The notes under the pieces are model-generated. The model saw nothing but the letters and a program-made list of their open reading frames with translations. It had not been told where the DNA came from and ran no database searches. From Acidimicrobiia bacterium (lineage in GTDB: Bacteria; Actinomycetota; Acidimicrobiia; IMCC26256; PALSA-555), in the NCBI GenBank assembly GCA_022865365.1, contig JALHSW010000090.1, positions 1 through 19,712 of the forward strand: DNA of 19,712 nucleotides, written 5' to 3'. The stretch's first letter is position 1; each line of letters opens with the position of its first letter. Position numbers and translations under genes: made by a program. Positions 15,251 to 19,712 of the stretch are shown here, piece by piece.

Positions 15251-16191
15251 GTGGCCCGCTTCTACCGCGTTGTCCGCCTCGTGATCGACCTGTTGGTGCT
15301 GCGGGGGCGTCGGGATCGTTCCAAAGATGCCGAGATCCTCGTCCTGCGCCATCAACTCGCGGTCCTGCACCGTCAGGTGCCACGGCCCCGCTTCGAACCG
15401 GCCGACCGTGCGATGCTCACCGCGCTCGCCCGCGTGTTCGGCCGTGATCGCTGACGATCTTCCTCGTGAAACCCGAAACCATCCTGGCCTGGCATCGACG
15501 TCTCGTCGCGAACCACTGGACCTACCCGCATCGGCCCGGCCGGCCATCCACCGTGCTCGAAACCCGCCAGGCGATGATCCGCCTCGCGGGCGAGAACCCG
15601 ACCTGGGCGGGACTCAGAGTCCTGGACAGGATTCTTGCGCGCCCAAGTCGCCGGGATCGTCGCGTGTGACTTCTTCACCGTCGACACCGTCTCGTCGCGT
15701 CGCAACTACCTGTTGTTCTTCATCGAGCTCGACACCCGCCGGGTGCACCTCGCCGGGATCACCGAGAACCCGACCGGCGTCTGGAGCACCCAAGCAGCCC
15801 GGAACCTCATCACGGGCTCCGACCGGACGATCCGGTTCTTGATCCGCGACGGTGCGGGCCAGTTCGTCGCCGGCTTCGATGAGATCTTCCGCAGCGGCGG
15901 GACGACGATCATCCGCACGCCACCGCGCACCCCCGTCGCGAACGCGTACGCGGAACGCTGGGTCGGCACCGTTCGCCGGGAGTTGCTCACCCGCACCTTG
16001 ATCTGGAACCACTGCCAACTCGAACAGCTCCTACGCGAATACGTCGAGCACTACAACACACGTCGACCCACCGATCACTCGGCCGACGCGCTCCCGGCGA
16101 CTACGGCGTCGCGGAGTATCTGCCCGGACAGCCGATCCGACGACACCGGACCTGTGGCGGACTCATCAACGAATACCGCCAAGCGGCCTGA
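15251..16191 (+). pseudogene. Decayed rve-family transposase (IS481/IS3-like)
   Basis: The coding sequence can be followed in three pieces. Piece 1 (GTG 15251 to TGA 15454) gives RSKDAEILVLRHQLAVLHRQ. One missing G near 15453 would restore RDRWTIFL and join piece 2 (to about 15612), with PETILAWHRRLVANHWTYP and ENPTW. Roughly 45-60 residues are then absent, and piece 3 (from about 15620) continues FLRAQVAGIVACDFFTVDTV, FLIRDGAGQF and ANAYAERWVGTVRREL, the integrase core with its D, D and E. A second one-base loss in the CCC at 16067-16069 shifts the end to PHRSLG...CGGLINEYRQAA and the TGA at 16189-16191. Two frameshifts and a deletion make it non-functional. Element ends were not found with confidence. 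Confidence 0.85.
15251..16191. mobile_element. Insertion sequence remnant
   Basis: The limits given are those of the transposase relic only. I could not pair terminal inverted repeats or a target-site duplication, so the true ends may reach about 15185 on the left and up to about 16450 on the right. Confidence 0.55.
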
Positions 16192-16344
16192 CCCACCCCG
16201 AGACCGGCCAACACAACGCGAACACGCCAACTTCGACGCGCCCCCTCCCCGTACCAGACTTCCCGACGCCAACCCCGAGAGGTTCACCGCGCCCCCTGAA
16301 GGCGTTTCCGGCACGACCAGGGTCGAATCGTCGAAGATCACCCC

Positions 16345-16366
16345 GTCGCGCTCGACCGAGCGCGAC
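16345..16366. repeat. Perfect 10-bp inverted repeat, 2-base spacer
   Basis: The arms GTCGCGCTCG and CGAGCGCGAC are exact reverse complements separated by AC. A two-base spacer is too tight for a stable RNA hairpin loop, so a dimeric protein site or element end is more natural than a terminator. Confidence 0.65.
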
Positions 16367-16384
16367 ACCCCACTCGCTGGAAGT

Positions 16385-16445
16385 GCCTCCCGGGCTGGCG
16401 ACGACGACGGCTTCGAACGCCCTCGTCGTCCCAACCCGGGGAGGC
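16385..16445. terminator. Long imperfect hairpin, possible terminator of the peroxidase gene
   Basis: The arms, about 16385-16411 and 16418-16445, pair over about 25 positions with a few mismatches and one-base bulges. They run from GCCTCCC/GGGGAGGC at the base through GACGACGA/TCGTCGTC to GGC/GCC around a short loop of about seven bases (TTCGAAC). It lies 50 bases past the peroxidase stop on the minus strand, fitting a U-less terminator. It could instead be a relic of the neighbouring insertion element. Confidence 0.5.
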
Positions 16446-16495
16446 TCTTCCTCGGAGACGCGCCCCGCGTCGGCGATCTGTCGGTGGATCGGGGC

Positions 16496-18166
16496 TTAGT
16501 TCGGGGGCAGTACGCCAGCTTCCCCGAGCAGGTCCTGGGCGCGGAAGACCCCGCCGTCGGGCGTCCAGCTCCTTCGGTAGTAGGACCTGACGTCGCCAGC
16601 GAGCAGCCCGCCCATCACTTCAGCCACGATGCGGCTGCCGACGGGGCCCAGCTTCAAGCCGCCTTCGACCAACTTCGACTCCGCCAGGATGTAGAGCCAC
16701 AGCGGCGCCTCGGGAACGGTGGCTCCAGTCGCTTTGTAGGAGGCGTCTGTGGTGAGCGCCGAGAGGCGCGGGATCGCCGCTGGCGCTGCGATCTCAGCAT
16801 TCGTATAGACGTGGATGCTGGGGTCGTCGAGTTGCAGACGCGCCGCGACGGCCTGGCCACTCGGAAGCCCGTACTTGGCTGCCCGCTGGAGGTTGCGCTT
16901 CGCCAGGATTACAGACCCTTCGGGTTCCGCCCCTGGGATCGGCAGCCCGAAGAGGCCGCTCGACAGCAGCGTGTCGATCTTGCGGCTGATGTTTGCCGCC
17001 ACCTGGCCGGTGAGCGGCTGACCGGTCGGGGCCTGGCCGTCGACGGGGAGGAAGTTGGGCCAGAAGATCTGGTGATCGGTCGCGATCTGCCGTCCGCCGT
17101 GGAGGTCCTGAATGGAGTTGTTGAAGACCTGAAGCTTCGGCCCGTTGACGGTCATGATGTAGGCCTTGCGCACCAGGGAGTGGCCGAAGCGATACGCCGC
17201 CACCGCGAACTCCACTGGCATCACACCCTTGAACGCCTGCTGCGGGTCGTAGTACTTGGTGTGGATGCTGCCGTCGGAGCGGAACACGTCGGCGTAGACG
17301 CCGGCGTCGAGCACCTCGGGCAGGAACTCGTGGACGACGATCCACTGGTACTGCCACCTCAGCAGCTCGCGGGCGTGCTGGAAGTTGTAGCCCTGATCGA
17401 TCAGAGCGTTGTGGGCGCGCAGGAACGCGACATGGATCTGCGCGATCACCTGGTTCTCGTCGTTGCGTCCCTCGTTGATGATCGCGGGACAGGGTTCATT
17501 GGTGGAAGCGGTGCTTGGATCTGCCAAGACACAGGAGCGCGGTAGGTCGCGGCCATTGACCTTGAAGTGCAGCTGGTCTGCCTCGTACAGCTCGGGATTG
17601 ACCTCCGGGCCTCCGCCGTACACGCTGTCGAGGTTGAAGCGCGGGTCGCGGCTGTTGGGGATCGTGTTCGGGTCCACGAACGTCGTCGGCAGCGGCAGCT
17701 TGTCCAGCGTCAGGTCGTGATCGATGAACTGCCCGAAGTAGGTGAAGAACGACGGCACGTCTTTTGAAGGATCCCCGACCACAGAATTGTCGTCGCCAGC
17801 AGTGGCTGGCAGTGGCGTTAGCGTCGCACTGACGTTCTGATCGAACAGCGGCCCCATGGGCGAGCCTGCTGGTAGCACTTGCGTCTGCGAGGTGCATTGC
17901 GTAGACGCCGGAGTTTGGCCGCACGTGAGCGCGGTCAGCGCGGCGTCGCTGGGCGCGTCGTACTGGGGGAGGTCGGGGAACATCCGCCCGAACATCGGTG
18001 GTTGCCCGGGGGGGCTGTCGTTGGGGCTTCCAGCCGCCGCGTCCAGGAACACGGGCGACAGAGCCAACGGGACAGCTATGAGGGCCACGAGTAGCCGGTG
18101 GAGTGAAGGCCGCGAAGCATGCCGTGGCCTCTTGACCTGAGTAGATCTTGCGTTGCGGGAATGCAT
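16496..18166 (-). CDS. Secreted animal-type haem peroxidase
   Basis: This 556-residue protein is of the peroxidase-cyclooxygenase (animal haem peroxidase) superfamily, which oxidises halides or organic substrates with hydrogen peroxide. A basic start and a hydrophobic stretch (about 24-45) form a Sec-type signal peptide. The distal site is YFGQFIDHD (143-151) with catalytic His150 and Ca-binding Asp151. GRNDENQVIAQIHVAFLRAHN follows from 233, and the proximal ligand is His329 in AAYRFGHSLVR. Cys at 82/91 and 212/226 could form disulfides. The frame is complete. The ATG has AGGAG six bases upstream, inside a CCTTCGAAGG palindrome. By eye the coding sequence is less GC-biased than the genes to its left, and it lies between element relics, so transfer is plausible. 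Confidence 0.92.
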   Translation of the reverse strand: MHSRNARSTQVKRPRHASRPSLHRLLVALIAVPLALSPVFLDAAAGSPNDSPPGQPPMFGRMFPDLPQYDAPSDAALTALTCGQTPASTQCTSQTQVLPAGSPMGPLFDQNVSATLTPLPATAGDDNSVVGDPSKDVPSFFTYFGQFIDHDLTLDKLPLPTTFVDPNTIPNSRDPRFNLDSVYGGGPEVNPELYEADQLHFKVNGRDLPRSCVLADPSTASTNEPCPAIINEGRNDENQVIAQIHVAFLRAHNALIDQGYNFQHARELLRWQYQWIVVHEFLPEVLDAGVYADVFRSDGSIHTKYYDPQQAFKGVMPVEFAVAAYRFGHSLVRKAYIMTVNGPKLQVFNNSIQDLHGGRQIATDHQIFWPNFLPVDGQAPTGQPLTGQVAANISRKIDTLLSSGLFGLPIPGAEPEGSVILAKRNLQRAAKYGLPSGQAVAARLQLDDPSIHVYTNAEIAAPAAIPRLSALTTDASYKATGATVPEAPLWLYILAESKLVEGGLKLGPVGSRIVAEVMGGLLAGDVRSYYRRSWTPDGGVFRAQDLLGEAGVLPPN

Positions 18167-18173
18167 GGTCTCT

Positions 18174-18183
18174 CCTTCGAAGG
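18174..18183 (-). promoter_or_regulatory. Ribosome site of the peroxidase gene within a palindrome
   Basis: CCTTCGAAGG is a perfect 10-base palindrome. On the minus strand its AAGG joins GAG to form the AAGGAG ribosome site just before the ATG. A hairpin, or a protein bound here, could hide the site; this is inference. Confidence 0.4.
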
Positions 18184-18248
18184 GGGGCTGCTGTTGGGAG
18201 GCACACAGCGATGCGGGCTACTACCTCATGCCGATCGCGCCATGGCCG

Positions 18249-18335
18249 CTAGAGCGTGGCGGGTGCAGGTTCCGTGCAACCGCCAAGTGCATGGAGAAAA
18301 CGCCTAGAGTGCTTGCGCGACCACTATCGGTGCAA
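18249..18335 (-). promoter_or_regulatory. Duplicated TTGCAC...CTCTAG pattern upstream of the peroxidase
   Basis: On the minus strand TTGCAC is followed by CTCTAG after 20 bases (18304-18335) and again after 19 bases (18249-18279). TTGCAC resembles a -35 box. CTCTAG is a poor -10 and the spacing is slightly long, so promoter identity is uncertain. The duplicated layout is what can be seen. Confidence 0.3.
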
Positions 18336-18367
18336 TTTGGCATGTCTCGATCCGCGTGTCAACCTGC

Positions 18368-18475
18368 GGGTGCCGAGAATCCATCGGTGCTGGTCAGAGG
18401 CTTGTGCTCGTCGGGATTCGCAATGATTGGCCACCCGACAGCCGAACCGGGAACACCGATGAGTTCTCGGCACCC
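18368..18475. repeat. 22-base inverted repeat pair (20/22 identical)
   Basis: The left arm 18368-18389 starts GGGTGCCGAGAA and ends CATCGGTG. The right arm 18454-18475 is its reverse complement except for two adjacent positions. They are 64 bases apart, with a smaller GTCGGG/CCCGAC pair between them. Size and symmetry fit a tiny non-autonomous element, IS ends, or a large cruciform. No target duplication was identified. Confidence 0.65.
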
Positions 18476-18629
18476 ACACGCTCGATCCTCTCCGCATAGC
18501 TCGAGCTCTTGTACCCGTTTGAGCCCTCGGGCCGAGAATTCGGACTCTTCCGGCCGCTGAGGACGCGCCGTCGATCGCCCAGCCGACGGGGGGTCTGCCC
18601 TGGGTTTGGTTGACGGTGGTTGTGAGTGT

Positions 18630-18719
18630 TCATGCTGCCAGCTCCTCCTGGCTGGCGAAGGCGAGTTCGTACTCGGCTGGGGTGAGCTTGCCGAGGGCGC
18701 GTTGGCGGCGTCGGTGGGA
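18630..18719 (-). pseudogene. C-terminal tail of an IS3-type transposase
   Basis: Read on the minus strand, this gives SHRRRQRALGKLTPAEYELA followed by FASQEELAA and a TGA at 18630-18632. This matches the end of IS3-family OrfB transposases (RRxHSALGxxxPxEYE). The integrase core that should precede it is absent; upstream the frame reads into unrelated sequence after about 30 residues. The sequence after the stop, down to about 18590, probably holds the former element end (TTTGGTTGACGG), but no partner repeat was found. Confidence 0.65.
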
Positions 18720-18770
18720 GAAGCGCGGACGGCCCCGTAACAGTCTCCGCGCCATGGTGTCCCCGGAGGC

Positions 18771-18938
18771 ATGGCGCTCGACGACCTCACGCCGACCGAG
18801 TTGCTCGCCCTGGTGATCGAGGTAGTCGCGGGCGGGTTGCGGTGCTCCGAGAACACGGTCCGTCCAACGGTGCGCGCGATGGACGCGCGATGGGGCGCAC
18901 CGGACAGACTGCCCGGGAGCGTGCCCAGGCCCGTCTGA
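18771..18938 (+). CDS. 55-residue hypothetical, possibly a transposase N-terminal relic
   Basis: The frame opens MALDDLTPTELLALVIEVVA and continues RCSENTVRPTVRAMDARWGA. The layout recalls the helical N-terminus of IS66-type transposases (LxxEN...L..TV..LEARLG), but key hydrophobic positions are altered and it stops early. GGAGG is only one base from the ATG, too close for good initiation. It is likely a non-functional relic or a chance frame. Confidence 0.3.
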   Translation: MALDDLTPTELLALVIEVVAGGLRCSENTVRPTVRAMDARWGAPDRLPGSVPRPV

Positions 18939-18951
18939 CCTGCACCTTTAC

Positions 18952-18998
18952 TGGTGGGCGATGCGGGTTTCGAACCCACGACCTCTGCCGTGTGAAGG
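18952..18998 (-). tRNA. tRNA-Val(CAC) 3' fragment, probable attachment-site scar
   Basis: On the minus strand the sequence from the anticodon stem to the 3' end is well preserved. The loop is TTCACAC with anticodon CAC, and GGCAG is the 3' anticodon strand. The T-arm is GTGGG, TTCGAAA, CCCGC, followed by the 3' acceptor strand ATCGCCC, then A and an encoded CCA. The 5' half does not fit: the bases where acceptor strand GGGCGAT should lie cannot pair, and the outer anticodon-stem pairs fail. This is the pattern left when an integrase uses a tRNA 3' end. A decayed full tRNA is the alternative, as a weak D-arm-like TCAGCGGGTT remains. Confidence 0.7.
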
Positions 18999-19066
18999 CG
19001 AACCACCCAACCCGCTGACCAGCACCTTCGCGTGAATGCCCAGGTCACCGGTACGAAGTGCACCTC

Positions 19067-19096
19067 ATGAGTGACCCTGAGTGACCATGAATGACC
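19067..19096. repeat. Three tandem decamers beside the tRNA fragment
   Basis: ATGAGTGACC, CTGAGTGACC and ATGAATGACC follow one another exactly; the consensus is nTGAgTGACC. One helical turn per unit suits a protein array on one face of DNA, such as integrase or excisionase arm sites. They lie about 70 bases from the tRNA fragment. Confidence 0.6.
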
Positions 19097-19180
19097 GTTC
19101 GCTAGGGCACGCGGAGGGCACGCCAGCTGATCAGCTCGCCGGGTGGTCTCGGTCCTGCTCGACCAGCCGGGGTCGCGGAA

Positions 19181-19712
19181 CTAGCCGGTGAAGCGGATCA
19201 CGACCTCGACCGGTGCGGGTGGGAGCTGCACTTCGACTGCCCCGATGTCGCACTTCCCGCCGGTCTGCTCGGGACGCACCAGGTGACGTTGGTCGGCGAC
19301 CACCGGGGACCCGGCCACCGTGTTGCCGTCGTCGCAGTTGGCGTTCGGGATCGCGTCGATCAACGGGCTCCCCGCCAGAGGCAGATGGGTAGCGGTCGGG
19401 CCGGCATTGTCGCGAAGCTCATCGAGCCCTGGATCGCCCGCACTCTGCTTGTCCGTCGGTGTCGTGAACCCGCACGAGGAGTCGTCGGAGAAGTTGAAGC
19501 CCTCCGAAATCGTGGACTTGACGTTGGCGCAGTTCGGCCCCCCCTGTGGGAGCGCTACGACCGAGCCGAAGCTTGTCAGCGTGCCGACGTCACGCAGCTC
19601 GAGGTTGGCGCCGCCTCCTGCCTCGATGCCGCGATAGGTGTTGCCGAGGACCGTGGAGAAGACGAGCTTCACCGGACCCACCGAGTCGATACCGCCGCTG
19701 CCGCCGACGGCC
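19181..19712 (-). CDS. C-terminal part of a choice-of-anchor Q/beta-helix surface protein
   Basis: The frame is open through the right edge of the window, so the N-terminal part is missing and about 177 residues are visible. Early residues (VFSTVLGNTYRGIEAGGGAN) look like parallel beta-helix rungs. The later part, AGDPGLDELRDNAGPTATHL then LAGSPLIDA, DQRHLVRPE and KCDIGAVEV, is the choice-of-anchor Q motif seen at the end of large exported actinobacterial and other bacterial polymorphic-outer-membrane-like proteins. Cys residues may form disulfides. The C-terminus PVEVVIRFTG has no sorting motif. A GTG at 19681 is an internal Val, not a start. If the tRNA fragment marks an island edge, this gene would be inside the island. 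Confidence 0.75.
   Translation of the reverse strand, partial: AVGGSGGIDSVGPVKLVFSTVLGNTYRGIEAGGGANLELRDVGTLTSFGSVVALPQGGPNCANVKSTISEGFNFSDDSSCGFTTPTDKQSAGDPGLDELRDNAGPTATHLPLAGSPLIDAIPNANCDDGNTVAGSPVVADQRHLVRPEQTGGKCDIGAVEVQLPPAPVEVVIRFTG

Larger units (their letters stand above)
16192..16495. other. Gap of 304 bases without a convincing gene
   Basis: This stretch lies between the transposase relic and the peroxidase stop. Open frames cross it on both strands, but their translations are low-complexity and show no domain. It holds two strong inverted repeats, listed separately. It may include the right end of the insertion element and the peroxidase terminator. Confidence 0.6.
18184..19180. 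other. About 1 kb of eroded accessory sequence without an intact gene
   Basis: Several frames are open, but none gives a complete recognisable protein. The strip holds the peroxidase upstream region, a 22-base inverted repeat pair, an IS3-type transposase tail, a 55-codon frame, a tRNA 3' fragment and three decamer repeats, each listed separately. The make-up suggests repeated insertions and deletions at an integration hot spot. Confidence 0.6.

Noticed and set aside
16238..16297. Repeated GCGCCCCCT (16238 and 16289) as a direct repeat
   Set aside because: Only nine bases in very GC-rich sequence; easily chance.
16075..16434. Minus-strand frame of about 119 codons after the transposase relic
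   Set aside because: Antisense to the transposase end and the hairpin; Ser/Gly/Arg-rich with no family resemblance.
18952..19028. Intact tRNA-Val
   Set aside because: The 5' acceptor strand needed (GGGCGAT) is absent and the outer anticodon-stem pairs fail. Called as a 3' fragment.
18359..19063. Minus-strand frame of about 234 codons through the tRNA fragment and IS3 tail
   Set aside because: It crosses a tRNA relic and an IS tail in the wrong frame, and its composition is that of non-coding GC-rich DNA.
19067..19096. CRISPR array
   Set aside because: The repeats are 10 bases with no spacers, and no cas genes are present.

Overview
The window is a GC-rich stretch, read by eye, with Shine-Dalgarno sites, frequent GTG/TTG starts, Tat and lipobox signals followed by Thr/Pro/Ser-rich linkers, and many actinobacterial-type proteins. 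These include class I P450s, a DUF6325-like protein, SHOCT, Lhr and fructosamine-kinase families. It most likely comes from a high-GC actinobacterium, perhaps of the Acidimicrobiia. That placement is inference; no rRNA or marker gene is present.

Positions 1-5720 hold metabolic and envelope genes. They are a cut-off endonuclease/exonuclease/phosphatase gene (minus), a CYP142-like P450 (plus), a small membrane protein and a lipoprotein (minus), a tight agmatine deiminase-P450 pair (minus), and a Tat/lipobox NodB-fold protein (plus) in which the usual catalytic Asp pair is replaced. Positions 5794-10592 hold a full-length Lhr-type superfamily 2 helicase of 1415 residues, followed 14 bases later by a Nudix hydrolase. 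A 38-residue Lys-rich protein converges on them.

Positions 10858-14035 (minus) form a close-packed four-gene unit: DUF6325-like protein, SHOCT protein, fructosamine/ketosamine-3-kinase family protein, and an exported protein that joins a SecD P1-head-like domain to an HExxH...E putative metallopeptidase and a coiled coil. The kinase and peptidase genes overlap by ATGA. This unit is the least familiar gene arrangement in the window. A short cation-diffusion-facilitator-like transporter (14207-14821, minus) lies upstream.

From about 14885 to the right end the window is accessory and eroded. It holds a truncated TolB/PD40 propeller fragment that runs in frame into a decayed rve transposase with two single-base frameshifts and an internal deletion. 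Next come two strong inverted repeats and a secreted animal-type haem peroxidase gene. A roughly 1-kb strip without an intact gene follows, carrying a 20/22 inverted repeat, the 3' tail of an IS3-type transposase, a 55-codon frame, and the 3' part of a tRNA-Val(CAC) next to three decamer repeats, which looks like an integration scar. The window ends in the C-terminal part of a large surface protein with a choice-of-anchor/beta-helix tail.

No rRNA, intact tRNA, CRISPR array or classical defence system was seen.
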